Source: Sordaria brevicollis (Eukaryota; Ascomycota; Sordariomycetes; Sordariales; Sordariaceae). From it: 64,000 nucleotides of DNA. The stretch is taken from contig JAUTDP010000017.1 in assembly GCA_033439795.1 (NCBI GenBank), positions 186,001-250,000 of the forward strand, read 5' to 3'. Positions 46,901-58,889 of this stretch are shown one piece after another; positions within the stretch are counted from its first letter, which is position 1, and each line of letters starts with the position of its first letter. The notes beneath the pieces are model-generated. The model made no database searches and was not told where the DNA came from. It was given only the letters and a program-made list of their open reading frames with translations. The translations under genes and the position numbers were made by a program.

Positions 46901-48950
46901 TATCCATTAATACCTTTATCGAATTCGAAGAAATTTATTATAAGGCGTTACCCTAATTTATATTTATAATTTCAAAGGATTCGCCGTATTTAATATCGTA
47001 TTTTTACTATAGTATAAATATTATATTCGATTATTAATATCCCTTTTAAAGGTATTATAGAGGGGAAATCGTTCGAAGGCTCTTCGGTCGAAGTAAAATC
47101 TATTACGATTATATTATCCGCGTCCTTTTTCTTAATTAAAATACTTCGCAATCGTACCCTATTAATATTTTATAAATATTCGAATATTTAGGGATTAAAG
47201 TAACCGAATTAGTAATATTATATTTTAGCGGTTTAGATCGATAATTTCTTCGTATAAGAATTAATTTAGTATCGCCGTATTATAAATATTAATTTAATAA
47301 ATAATATAAATAAATATTTTAAGACCGTTTAATTAAAGATAATATTTAAGGAATAGAAGAATAACCCGTCAATTCTCTTTAAATAATTATTTAAAGGTCG
47401 ATAATCCTAGTAGAAACCTTGCCTTTATAGTAGGAAAAAGGAGATGAAATTAATAATAAAATTAAAGTAAAACGCGACTTCTTTTAATTATAATTTTAAA
47501 TTACTTTTTTTACTTTTAATAACGATATTAACCTCCTTAAAACTTTAAATTTTAATATAGGAGTTACCTACTTATAAATAATTATTTAAATCGGTATAAC
47601 GAAAATAATAAAAACGAATAATTTTATTAAATATATAAAAAAAATTCCCCGAATTTAAAATAATTAAATTTTTAAAAGGATATTCTTTTCGCTCATTTCC
47701 GTTACCGATTTAGAAAGCTACCCTATACTCCTCCCTAAAGAATTACACAAATTCAAACTTTACTATCTTAATAGCTTTCTCCCTAATAATTTTAATTTTC
47801 TTAATTAAATTAACGTCCTTCATAATATTAATTTTAACAGTTCGCATAATAAAGGGATATAACTTAAAAATTTTAAATTTAGCGTTTAAATTTACGTATT
47901 AATATTCTTTAAAAGAGTAAAATCCTTTCTCATATACTTTATATACGGGGAAATCCTTACCTTTACCCTTTTTATCTCTCGAATTTTATTTTTTGTACGC
48001 ATTTTCGGAATTATCCGACGCTTATTTTCGTTTACTTATATTACCTTTAGGCTTTTTATTTTTACTTTATTAACGAACGTCCCTATTATTAATTTTTTAA
48101 TAATTATTAATTTTATTATCGTTATTAACGTAATAATAAATTTAACCGTCGACTTCGATAATAAACGCCTTACGATTATTTTTACCCGTAAGGGTTATAA
48201 TATTACGGCGATTATTTATACCCTACTTTTTAAAATTTTCGTATACCTCTATATATTTTAAAATATTATTTTCCATTTTATTATTGAATTTCTATATCGT
48301 ATTAGTATAATTAGATTAAATAATTTTAATAATAGCGCGGAAGTCGTTATATTAAAATATAGCATTTATATATTCCCTAATTCCTTTAATAATACTATTA
48401 CTTATAATTATAATTTAATTTTAGAATTAGGTATTAAAATTAATCAATTCCTTTCGAAGGATTACAATATTATCGGTATAAACTTTATAGGTATTAATAA
48501 ATTTATTAATAATATTATATCGGGTTCCTTATTTAAAAAGGTTATATTAAGTTTAAATATCCTATTTTTCCTTTATAGCCGAGCTTTAAAGTCTATAGTT
48601 AATTAAAAATCTTATTTAAGCTCTTACAACCTTATCCCTAATTTCGAATCTCAACTAATCCTTCTTTTTATCGGGGTAAATAGCTTTAACGTTATAATAA
48701 AATTAGAAATTGCCTAGGTCTTTTTCGGTAGGGATTCTATCGATTAAAATATCGTCTTAATAATAGTAAAGAACTTCGACGGTCTTTCTAACCTTATTTA
48801 TTATAATACGAGGGAAACCGGCTTTAAGAAAATGTAATTCTTTATTAACTATTTCGATACGGAGTCTAATAATTAGTTTAAGAGGGAAATTACCGGGTTT
48901 AAAGTAGAAAAGCTCGTAGAGTATATCGATTTCGCCTAAAAATTAGGCTT
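43990..48950 (-). pseudogene. Degraded copia gag-pol polyprotein
   Basis: Recognisable minus-strand traces: a protease motif NSG (from DSG) near 47,650; the integrase core end with GIKGILFEPS, then YLLNRLLRYFYN near 46.5 kb; the RT active-site box YVND (from YVDD) at about 45,113-45,127, followed by QLTGN; and the RNase H landmark YIDIYRY-FRKE near 44,310-44,340. Frames are interrupted many times, almost always by TAA or TAG. No functional protein is possible. Confidence 0.85.
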
Positions 48951-49136
48951 TAATAATATTAAGATTATATTTAGTCTATAATATCTCCTCCTAACGGACT
49001 TAATCGTCGCTATCGGTAAAAAAGGGGTTATTATTAATTATCTTATTAATTTACTTTAAAAAAAACATCGTAATAGTAATAGTAGTATTATCGTTATTAT
49101 CGGTATTAATAGTAATAAATATATTAAATTATTAAT

Positions 49137-49330
49137 TATCAAATTGTATAGGGGAATTGATTGATTTTGTATATCTGTGTGTAACTGTGGAGAACAGGAT
49201 TCTGGAGCTCTGGTCGGGGGAGCTGGGGGTATCCCTTATTTGCCAAGACCTTCTGGGTGGCTAGCAGTGCTAACCAGCTGTATACTGGTCTATACTGTTT
49301 TGGCCCAGAATACCACCCTGGAATCTGACA
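49137..49330 (-). repeat. Right LTR (5' LTR of the element)
   Basis: 194 bp ending CTGACA. Only its first ~36 bp, adjacent to the element interior, carry RIP-type changes; the rest is unmutated. It therefore shows the ancestral LTR sequence almost intact. Confidence 0.93.
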
Positions 49331-49335
49331 GGTGT
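49331..49335 (+). repeat. Right 5-bp target-site duplication (GGTGT)
   Basis: An exact copy of 43779-43783, directly after the LTR terminus TGACA. Confidence 0.9.
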
Positions 49336-49750
49336 TGACCCAATTGCCGCCGGCATTCAGCTCTGGGGTGCAGGTACGATGGCGCCCTCTTTGGAGGAAC
49401 CGCAGACTCTCAGCTTCCCTTTCTCCAAAACATCATTTTCAAATCAGCATCACGTTGAAGAGCACAAGCGGCAGACGTGAATCACCAAAACTGAACCATT
49501 CAAGGTCACACTCCATTGCTTACCGCAATCAGCTTCAACTGCCTTTGCACTCCTACCTGGTACAACATAGCGCCCTTCAACTCTTCCTCCATCTGCAGTA
49601 AATCTTCTTTTCCGGCACAGTAAGGCAACTGAATGAACCGTCAGGAAATGCATATGCTCGCTTTGAATCTATTACACTCAGACTGGTCGGCGTTTCATTG
49701 ACAAGATCTAACTTGGCAGTTTTCTTACCAACTTCAACCCATAACTCGCC
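49336..49750. promoter_or_regulatory. Promoter/leader of the WW-domain gene
   Basis: 415 bp between the copia target duplication and the next start codon. The element therefore landed in or just upstream of this gene's promoter. No gene is seen. Confidence 0.45.
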
Positions 49751-50815
49751 ATGTCCACGCCACCTCCAACTTATTCCGCTACTGCGCAAGAGTCGGCGCT
49801 GGAGGAGCGCAAAGAAGATGGAACAAAGGTCACAGAGGCTACCGACGGCGCACAGAAGGAGGGCGAAACAACAGAGGCCCCGGCCACCGCCGAACAAGTG
49901 CCCGACAGCATTGAATCAGTAGAAGAATCGAACCCTGAACCCACTGGAGAAGACGGAAAAGATAAAAAAATCGAGGACAGTCCGGCGCAAAAGTCAAAGT
50001 CTGAATCCCCAGACGCCGAAGGTCCATCACAACGAGATAACGAGTCTCAATCGCCTTCACAATCGCCATCTGATAGAGATGAAAGCGCCGAACCCGGTGA
50101 GATCGACGAAAGCGCTGCCCCTCCTCTCCCCAACGAGCCTCTTCCAGATCAGACATACAACGGCGAATCATCGTCATCCGCACCTCCTCTGCCCGCCGAG
50201 CCGGCGCCCGAACCCGAAGACGACGGATGGGAGTACCATTGGAATCCCAACGATTCGTCCTACTGGTTCTACAACCGCTTCACTGGTGTATGGCAGAAGG
50301 AGAACCCACGACTTCCCACCGGGGCAGCAGCATCAGCACCAGCAGTCGTGGCGCCGGTAGTGGTTCCTCCTGATGTAGAACCCACAGCCATCAGCAACCC
50401 TATCTCCGTCGCCGGCGGTTATAACCCCGCCATTCACGGCGACTACGACGAGAACGCGTGGTATGCCGTCAACGCTCGCGCTGCTGCAGAAGCCGCTGCC
50501 GCCGCTACCAACCCTCTTACCGGCTTGGATCCCACTGCTGCTGGGACTGAGCTAGCCAGCGCCGGTTACTTCAACCGAGCTACGGGTCAGTGGCAAGCGC
50601 CGGACCAGAATGTGGAACGCCACTCGGATGAGGCCAAGAGCAGGAGACAACTGAATGCCTACTTCGACGTAGATGCAGCGGCGAACATGCACGACGGCCG
50701 AAGTCTCAAGGCGGAAAGGTCAGGCAAGAAACCAAGTAGAGCCGAGCTTAAGGCATTCAAGGAAAAGAGAAGGGCGAAGAAGGAGGAAAAGAGGAGGGCT
50801 TGGTTGCGTGACTGA
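49751..50815 (+). CDS. WW-domain protein, likely splicing-associated
   Basis: A single exon of 354 residues; ATG 49751. The first ~150 residues are Glu/Ser/Pro-rich and disordered, with proline stretches APPLPNEPLPD and APPLPAEPAPEP. A WW domain follows at about 156-187: GWEYHWNPNDSSYWFYNRFTG then VWQKENPR. The C-terminal ~70 residues are highly charged (DVDAAANMHDGRSLKAER, then KPSRAELKAFKEKRRAKKEEKRRAWLRD). A single WW domain plus a basic KEKRRAKK tail is seen in fungal proteins linked to splicing or transcription elongation, but that role is inference. It converges on rix1. Confidence 0.88.
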   Translation: MSTPPPTYSATAQESALEERKEDGTKVTEATDGAQKEGETTEAPATAEQVPDSIESVEESNPEPTGEDGKDKKIEDSPAQKSKSESPDAEGPSQRDNESQSPSQSPSDRDESAEPGEIDESAAPPLPNEPLPDQTYNGESSSSAPPLPAEPAPEPEDDGWEYHWNPNDSSYWFYNRFTGVWQKENPRLPTGAAASAPAVVAPVVVPPDVEPTAISNPISVAGGYNPAIHGDYDENAWYAVNARAAAEAAAAATNPLTGLDPTAAGTELASAGYFNRATGQWQAPDQNVERHSDEAKSRRQLNAYFDVDAAANMHDGRSLKAERSGKKPSRAELKAFKEKRRAKKEEKRRAWLRD

Positions 50816-51154
50816 GATATGTCATCCGGCATAGACGTAGATTCAGGCGGGTGGAACTCTGTTTTCGTGGCATACATTTCATTTCTATACCCCGGGACCT
50901 CGACGGTCAATGTTCTCCAGATTTATCCTAGTAGAGGCTTGGTATAACTTCTTGGGCTGGATATTCTGTTCTTGGTTGGATGAGAAGTAGACAGATCATA
51001 CACAGAATCCGTCAGATAGAGGTAGGTGGGATGTTTTGCTTGTAGTTCCAAGAGTATTTCTAGATAGCACAAGCAGATCATTTCCTGAGCCAGGTATTCA
51101 TTTACAACGAAGTACTTTGAACATCTCAAATTCCCAAATGGTATCAAATGAAAT
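50816..51154. other. Convergent intergenic space, WW gene / rix1
   Basis: 339 bp shared by two 3' ends. No gene or clear terminator is seen. Confidence 0.5.
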
Positions 51155-53695
51155 CTACTCCTCCTCTTCCTCATCCTCGCTATCCTCAAGCGACATATCG
51201 ATCTGGACGCTCTCCGCATCACTATCACTATCCTCGTCATCCTCGCCCTTCTTCTCTTCCATCACAGCCACAACGGGTTTCGCCGGATTCGGGACCTCAG
51301 CAGACATAGCGACCTCCTCCACGACCTCAACGGTGGTAGTGGTAGTGGCAGCTGACGTCTCCTCTTCCACATCAAGAGTCTTCCTCCTCGAGCTCCTCGT
51401 AACCCTCTTGGCGGGAGTCGCGGCCTCCTCTTCAACCTTACGCTTCTTAGCCGAAGCACGCGTACTCTTCGATTCTTCGGCAACAGTGACAGTAGCAAAC
51501 GGATTCGGTTTGCTCTCTTCAGCAGCGCTCTTTTCTGCGGTGGCAGAAGAAGCAGCCCCCCAAGCCCCCGCGGCAGCAGCCTTGCTCTTCTTATCCTCAG
51601 CAGCAAGCTGAGCATCCGCCTCCTTATCACCATTGTCCTCCTTATCCTCACCCTCAGCATCAACCATCTCCTCATCCTCGTCCTCCTCCTTATCACCAGC
51701 CGTCTTACCAGCAGTAGCCGCCAACTCCTCCAACCCTTCCTCCGGGTTCCAGCTCGTAGCCACCTGCTGGCTAACGCCAGCACCGACCCTCATCAGATTC
51801 GTCCGCAACACCTCGACTTCCTGGTCGGCAGGGAACTGTCTGACCAAGAAGGGCAAGATGGTGGGGTAGTAACGGCCGCGGGTGTCCTTGTAAGGGTTCA
51901 GCACGCTGGCGAGCATGGCGGCCTTGCTGTTGGCGAGGATGGCGGTGCGGTCGATGAGACCGCGGGCTTCGGGGCTGAGGTGTCGCTGGGGCAGGCGGGA
52001 GAGGAAGAGCGGGAGGAGGGAGAGGGCGGCGGAGAAGAGGGGGTTGGTGGTTGGGTCGGTAGACAGGATTGAAGAGGAGGAGGAAGAGGTGAGGAAGGCG
52101 TCGGCGTTGCTGGAAGCTTGGGCGGGCTTGTTCATGATACCGGCGCCGGTCTTACCGGCCGTGGGCTTCTTGGGGTTGGGGTTGGAGTTGGTGGCGGAAG
52201 GGCCACCGGCGGAGGAGTCGGAGAAGTGGCCTGTGGCGCGGAGGATATCCTGGCAGGTGGACTGGATGACGGGGACCATGGAGTCGACATTGAGTTTGAG
52301 GAGACCGGGGCCGGAGATCTCGAGGAGGTCCTTGGCCAGGACGTACACGGTCTCGCGGATGGCGGCGATGTGCCGGCCGGAGGTGAAGACGCGGACCATC
52401 TGGTCGAGAATGTCGGTGGCCAGAGGCACGGCGTTGGCGCCCAGGCGGCCGAGGAGGACGGTGTGAAGGTTCAGGACAGCCATGTGCACTTCGGGAAGGA
52501 CACTCCAGAGTTCGGCCTTTTCGTCTCTGCTGATGGCGGGGTTGGTCTCGATGCTGTCTTCGCCGGTGGTGGGCTTGGGGAGGGTGATGAGGGTGATGCG
52601 CGAGGCGAGATCGAGGAGCTCTCCGACGGGAACGACGACGGGAGCCTTGGTGGACACCCTGAGGTACTCGATCAGCTGGCCGATGAGGCCGGCAAGTCTC
52701 TCGGAGCCGGCAGTAACGCCGGTCCAGGCAGGGAGCTCGTCGGCCTCGTTACCTCCTCCGAAGGGCTCGCCATCGGTACGGACCATGTCCACCCTGTAGC
52801 CAGCGGTAGATTCCCAGGACTCACGGACGGCACGGAACACTTGGTCGGCGGTGGCATGGGCCTCCTTGATGTAATTCTTGATACCCTTGGCCCACTCGTC
52901 GCTGCTGCCGTTCTTGGGTGCCGTATAGTGAAGCACAACAAGCAGCGCACGAGCACTTTCTCTGAGGCTCTGAGGAACGATGGTGGCGTCGGTCATGGTG
53001 GGAGCGACATAGGCCTTGAAGGCAGCGCGGATCTGGGAGTTGAAGGGTCTGGTGGTGGTAGGGTACAAGGCCACAATCTTGGCGAGAGAGCCGGCAATAA
53101 TGTCGACAAAAGACGCGGGGACCTTGGGGGCCTTGCTCGAAGCTGGCGGCTTGACGAGGTTCAACATGGCAGTGACGAAGCTGGGGAGAGTGGGTGTGGC
53201 CATCTCTCTGATCAGTGTCTGGTAGCCCTGGAGGAGAGAGTAGATCTTGGTGAGGGTGATAACACATAGCTCCTTGGATACCAGGGGGTCAGGTTTCTGT
53301 ATGAGATCGTTAGCTTAGTTCCAAATATTTCCCAGTGTTAACTTTAAGATACTTACCCCCAGAATGGCGATCAAGCCCCTGATCCATGCATCTGAAGCCC
53401 TCAAGCTCTCCCATCCTCCAACATCGACGACAGCCTTGACCAGAGAGACAGCAGCAAAACGGCCGGAGGCGCTCTTGCCCGTAAGAAGAGTAGTGATGTG
53501 AGTCCTCAATCTGTGAACGAGCGTAGCGGATTCCGAAGACTTGTCCTTGGCTTTGGTCTCTGGCACGGCGGACAAGGCCTCTCCGCAACGAAGCACCTGG
53601 CTGACGAGGAGGGGGCAGATGTGAGGAAGATCGTCAACTGGTGTCGATGCGAGTCTGCGACACAGAACACGCAGGTCTGATGGTGGGATAGACAT
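51155..53695 (-). CDS. rix1: Pre-rRNA-processing protein Rix1 (PELP1 family)
   Basis: Rix1 is the scaffold of the Rix1-Ipi1-Ipi3 complex, which acts in the nucleolus and nucleoplasm on pre-60S particles (ITS2 processing, recruitment of the Rea1/Mdn1 ATPase). Two minus-strand exons, 53357-53695 and 51155-53296, encode 826 residues. The 60-nt intron has donor GTAAGT, branch GCTAAC and acceptor TACAG in phase 0. The N-terminal helical-repeat region contains PHICPLLVSQVLRCGEALS, VSLVKAVVDVGGWESLRASD, AWIRGLIAILG|KPDPLVSKELCVITLTKIYSLLQGY, then PSFVTAMLNL. A low-complexity Ser/Asn/Pro segment interrupts near the middle. The C-terminal ~200 residues are acidic and Lys/Ala-rich, ending in EEEEE, as in the family. 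It is divergent from ypp1. Confidence 0.9.
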
Positions 53696-54565
53696 CTTGT
53701 AATTTGCACTTAACGGAAAGGCGGTTAAGTGATACTGATGCTGAAGGCAAGAGTGTTGTTCGGGATCAAAAAGGTCCAAGTTTTTTTTTAGTAGTGAGAT
53801 TTGAGGATTTACACGTGCGCCTAATTTTTGAACACCAATTTTCAACAACCACACATTGACAGCTCAATTTCTGTAAGCTCAATTCATCAGATCAGTGACC
53901 ACCGGATGTGTCAAGAAGTTTTCATCGAGAAAAATAAAGATTCTCGCACTTTGCGATGGAAAGTTTGCGGGTTGGAGTCGGTTGCCATTCCCATATCGAA
54001 ACTTTTTTCTCGACTTTTAATTCCGGCAGGCAAATCCAGTTCTTATCGCATTTGTCTAAACGGGAGTCTGTCGTCACAGCAACAGTCAAGACAATACACG
54101 TAATTACACGTCTCAAGTTACCGCTACGTACCATGCCCCTGACCCACCCGCTAAATGAGCACTTGTAGGGCCGGGGTCGAGACCAGCGTAGTGCCTGAAC
54201 ACTGAAAGAACCCCTTTTCTAGGGGCCGGTAGCTATGGCTCCCAGGCGGTAAAAGTACCTTGTCGGCTCCTGCCGTGCCCGCTACGCCGGAGCTCCATGA
54301 CGCCGCCACGTTCAATCATTCTCTCGTGGACCTTGTCGCCGGGTACCTGACATCAATCTACAAGGCCCATCCCCTCCACTCCTTTTCTCCAAACAGGTGC
54401 CTGACATAGCAATCGGACGATTCCAAAGCTACTACTACTACTACTACTACTACTACTATAACCGACTCCAAAACTGTTCTATATACGACCTGCTGAGGAT
54501 ACTCGGATCACATGCCTCGTCTCGACAAGTCTTCGTAGTACGTGCTCTTCTGTAGACCAGGCAAA
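53696..54565. promoter_or_regulatory. Divergent promoter region, rix1 / ypp1
   Basis: 870 bp between two oppositely directed start codons. A CTA trinucleotide microsatellite lies at about 54,429-54,458, about 110 bp before the ypp1 ATG. No gene is supported. Confidence 0.5.
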
Positions 54566-57500
54566 ATGGTAAGTTGACCCTTCATACTTCCGCCTCTTCC
54601 TTTTCCCAATCTTCTTTCGGCGTAATGACTTCTTTTTCGATGTCACTTTACTGATTTCCATACGATTCCAGCCCGACGCGGTAAAAGCGGCAAACTATAT
54701 CCAACAGCTCGACGATGCTCGTTGCGAAGAGAACTGGGATGCTGTCCCCGAGCTGGTCCGCAAGGTGCGAAAGCATGCGCCTGACCGGACATGTATGCCT
54801 TCCACCACTTGTCTTGGCTATAATAGTGTCATCGAGATTGAGGACTGACTGTTGCCTCCGATAGGCCTTACCTTGACCGCCGAAATCGAATTGGCCATCA
54901 CCAAAGCTTGCCAGAAGGCCGCGCCCCAGGACACCGATCGACCGAGTACTGCAGGAGGGCCTGCCGTGGGTATCGAGGTGGCAAGCCATATCCCAAACCT
55001 CATTACCGCGATCGAGAACGAAACCCGACACCCCGAAGAGAGTTTTCAGGCCAAGGTCTGCCTAGGATGGCTGCATTGGGTCATGAAGGACTACCCCATC
55101 GCCTTGGTCAGATTGCCCAAGAACTTCGATCTCGAGTACCCGCAATGCGACAACCTTGATACCCTCTCCGAATGGACCAAGGTTTGCGCCTTGAAGTCGA
55201 CTTATCTTAGAGCGAACTGTCTGGCCCGCGATGGGCAACGAGATATGGCTATGGGCGCATTTGAAGCCGCTTTGCCGTCCCTCAGCAGCGTCTGGTCCAC
55301 TAAATCGGCCCGCCACCAGCTTCGGTACTGGGCTGAGCTCTTCTTGACCGAATACTGCATGCTGGCAAGTCAAGCGATTCGCGAAAACGACGAGCTTCTT
55401 TCCGACCCCAACTGTCTTGCCAGCTTCCGGACGTGGTCCAAGTACTGGGCGAGCGTCAAGCCGCAGCCGTTGGCAGGAGGTTATGGGTTTCGGGGCTCTG
55501 TGCCTAGGCGGCAGGTGTGGTCCGAATACTATCATGTGCTCTCCGAGCTTCTACAGCGGGATCTCCCGTTCCCGACCGGCTACTCCGAACTGAGTAACGA
55601 TTCGTCCGCTAGGAGCCAGTTGCGCGCCGAACTGAAAAAGGTGGAGGTCATCTTTCAGGGGCTCCTATATACCGAGACCAAATTCCCAAGGGCCGACGAG
55701 CAAAGAACAGAGGTTGAACAGTTTGTCGATCGTGTCATGCAGAATTGGATCATCTTGAACGGTCACGGATGGAAAGAGCAGGATCTCGGAAAGGGTGGAA
55801 GAGATACTCTCAGCCGCGGAACGCTCGACACTTTGTATGGTGCCGCGACCAAGACATATCATTCGACATCCGTGTTGCGACATCTCTTCACAGTTCACCT
55901 GGCCGTGGCTGAGTTCGATCTAGCCTTTGCAGCTTTCGGTTCTTATTTGGACATTATCAAAAAGGGCAAAGCGAGAGTTGCCAAGACGGGGCACCCCGAA
56001 CCTGCTCTGGACGACGACGCAACCATGCTCGAAACTATTGCTGCGTGTATCGCCGCTCTGTGTCGATTTGGAGGTAGAGATGCGGCTGAAAAGGCCTATC
56101 ATCTGGGACTGCAACTGGAGAATCTGCTCGAGAGGCTAGCAAATGGCGAATTGGGCGCAGAGGAAAACCTGAACGCCGCGAAGGACGGTCACTTGGTGCT
56201 CACGGCTGCAGAATCACTGCCTCCTCGTGCGCTAGCTCTTACCTACCAGGCCGCCGGTCTCGCCAACGCACAATGGGCGCGCATGACATACGATTCGGAG
56301 TCTCGGACACACTTTCAGCAGAAGGCTGTTCACTGCTTGTCCAAGTCTCTTTCGCCTGAGCTCGGCTTGGGCGTAGACGTGAGGGGTGTCTTCGCTCTTG
56401 GCACCCTTCTGGCCGAGCAGCGGAATCTTCATTACGCTATCAACCTGGTCAAGACGGCGCTCCTGGAAGATGTTGATATTGATGAAAGTCAGGAGCTGTA
56501 TAGAGGTCCATGCTGGCGAGAGCGCTCGCTGATCCCCCTTTGGCATCTGCTGGCACTGATGCTTAGCGCACAGCAAGATTATGTCATGGCTGCTCGAGCT
56601 TGCGAAGGAGCCATGGAACAGTTCAAGGATCCGTTTATCCTCTTTGGCACCCGAAGCTTGAACGGTGCCTATCGAAGTGAACACCTCAATGACGCTGGCG
56701 TTGAGGATAGCGGTTACAACAGCAATGGTATTGTCGACGAGATGGATGCTTTCGAAAAAGAAGGTCTTCTAGAGATCAAGATGACCCAGCTGGCTATTCT
56801 AGAGCTCGTCGAAGGACCAACTGTCGCCGTCAATGCCAGCTCAGAACTTCTTACTGTGTTCACAAGGCTGTTTGGCGATCTGGATCAAAAGCCGGAGCTA
56901 ACAAAGCCAGAACCACCCAGGACCGCGGTCCCACCAGCGGCCAGAGAGCAAAACCGAAACAGGCGGGCAAGCGTATTCGGTAGCCGATCAGTACGGTCTG
57001 GTCGTGGTATGAGGCAGAGTATTTTCGGCATCCACGATAAGAACTTGATTCCACCTGTACCACAGGCTCCCGGAGCTCCAGCGATCCAAGTCACAAACGA
57101 CGAGAATGCGCAGTCAAAGCGGAAATCGCACAGTCTCAGCAGGAGTGGATCTGGTAGGAGGCACAGCTTGCGGAGGAAATCTCGCGATGCGGGCCAGCTT
57201 GTGCCAGAAGCACCTCCGCCGATGCCTGCCAATGGGAACTTGGCACAATACGCTGGAAATGATGGTGCGGCGACCACCCAGCCTTCCGAAGAGCCGTCTA
57301 CGGATATGGTACAACGTACCGACTCGTTCGATTCGAATGAGGAATACAATGACGGTGATGCTTCTGTTATTGCTGAGGTTTACGGCTCTTTGTTACCGGT
57401 GATTCACTTTTCACAGGAGCATAGCAAGAGGAAACGGAAGGCTATTCTCATCAAGGTTTGGCTGACTATCGCCGGATTTTACCGGAGAGCTGGTCTCGTT

Positions 57501-58344
57501 GCGGATGCCCAAGCAGCATGCACTGAGGCACAGAACATTGCGCAGGCATTGGAGGCTGAGACCCTCAACGACACCACTGGAGATGTGTCTCTCCGGGAGG
57601 CTGGATGGGGCGAGACCAAGAGCACCGAAGAGCTCTATGCGGATGTCTGGGCAGAGGTAAGACGATCTGATGATGACATCTTATGCAAAGAAACCCTTGT
57701 ACTAACATTTCAAATAGAAAGGATATCTGTCCGTAGCGTGCGGCAAACCCTACGAGGCACGAGCCGATTTCGAGACCGCATTGACACACTTCCCTGACCA
57801 CGCTGCCGCCATCGTTGGGCTCTCTGACATTCTTTTGGATATTTATTCGGAGAAGCTCCTTCCAAAACCAGTTGTTCCGAGTTTCAACCAGGAAGAAAAC
57901 ATAGCTGGCGATAGCTCAACACCGAAAACGACTAGCAAGTTCCCCGAACTGCCTTCACAGCCTCTAGGTCTGGGTACACGCAAGATAGAAACCAAGCTCG
58001 AAAAGGAGGAGGACAAGCTGGAAAACGGCATGGCTGCGCTCAAGTTGGCGAGTGCCCCATCGCCAAACAAGGCCCCCGAGCTCCCACCGCCGCATAAGGC
58101 GACCTCGCTGCCACTGCACGACCGGCTTGCGGCGAGGGATCGCGCATATGGATTGCTCTCTGGCTTGACCAAGCTAGGCAGTGGATGGAACAACTCAGAG
58201 GCGTGGTTCACGCTGGCTAGGGCTTATGAGGAGAGTGGTCAGGTGGACAAGGCCAAGGGTGCGCTTTGGTGGTGCGTCGAATTGGAGGATGGAAGGGGCG
58301 CCAGGGAGTGGACTTGTGTCGATGCTGGTGGGTATGTCTTGTAA
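54566..58344 (+). CDS. ypp1: YPP1/TTC7-like PI4-kinase scaffold
   Basis: In yeast, Ypp1 with Efr3 holds the PI 4-kinase Stt4 at plasma-membrane patches; TTC7 is the animal form. Four exons are inferred: 54566-54568 (ATG alone), 54672-54792, 54865-57656 and 57718-58344, giving 1180 residues. Donors are GTAAGT, GTATGC and GTAAGA; acceptors are TCCAG, GATAG and AATAG; a CTAAC branch is clear in intron 3; phases 0, 1, 0 agree. TPR-like helical hairpins run through the protein: FQAKVCLGWLHWVMKDYPIAL, AWSTKSARHQLRYWAELFLTEYC-type segments, LMLSAQQDYVMAARACEGAM, and C-terminal AWFTLARAYEESGQVDKAKGALWWCVELED. A basic, Ser-rich disordered insert lies around 56,880-57,350. Confidence 0.88.
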
Positions 58345-58889
58345 GCGGTGGACTGCAGCAGCTTTCCTCCATTCGACTTAAAGGAATCCGTCTGACTGGG
58401 GGTTATTATTTTGTTTAACATTTTTGAGCAGATGGGGACGTCTTTTCCTATCATCTACAGACGACGGAGATATCCCTTACCGGTATGGATATAGATACAG
58501 AAGAAAGTACCTACAGAGAACGATAGAGGAGGTGTGGTAATTCAGTAATGCGTAATTCCCAATTTTGAATTATCTCATACGTCTACAAAGATAAGAGAAG
58601 TGAGAGTCTTGAAGTCGTTCCTACAAGGAGATCTGGAGAACGACCGAGTGAAACAATCAACACCAAGAAGCCGCCCCACTTTTCACCACATGGTTCACAT
58701 TTCGTTCGCTTCTTCACCTGAACAACAGCAAAACTGACTCACAACAGATCGTGACAAGATCGCAATCCCACCGAGGAAACAAGGGACTTTCAAACGAGTA
58801 AGGCTTCAAGACTGATTCCCACCAACGGTTCTCTTTCCAAAGATTTTTCTAACAATTCTCGCAGGTCGGGAACAGGACACCAAAGAAAA
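58345..58889. other. Intergenic, ypp1 3' flank and dfr1 promoter
   Basis: 545 bp between two genes in tandem. No gene is seen; the last ~200 bp are A/C-rich, as in fungal leaders. Confidence 0.5.

Larger units (their letters stand above)
43784..49330 (-). mobile_element. RIP-inactivated Ty1/copia LTR retrotransposon
   Basis: A complete 5.5-kb element, minus-strand orientation, with two 194-bp direct LTRs and a GGTGT target duplication. A polypurine tract (minus-strand AATAAGGGGG, about 43,980-43,988) abuts the left LTR, confirming orientation. Degraded minus-strand coding runs from right to left in copia order: gag (about 48-49 kb), protease (about 47.65 kb), integrase (about 46.3-47.2 kb), reverse transcriptase (about 44.8-45.9 kb) and RNase H (about 44.0-44.7 kb). 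Integrase before RT separates copia from gypsy. In-frame TAA/TAG and Asp-to-Asn changes typical of RIP destroy it. Confidence 0.93.

Noticed and set aside
52118..53269. 383-codon plus-strand open frame
   Set aside because: Antisense shadow of rix1; Gly/Asp/Val-rich composition from GC-rich codons read backwards, no domain.
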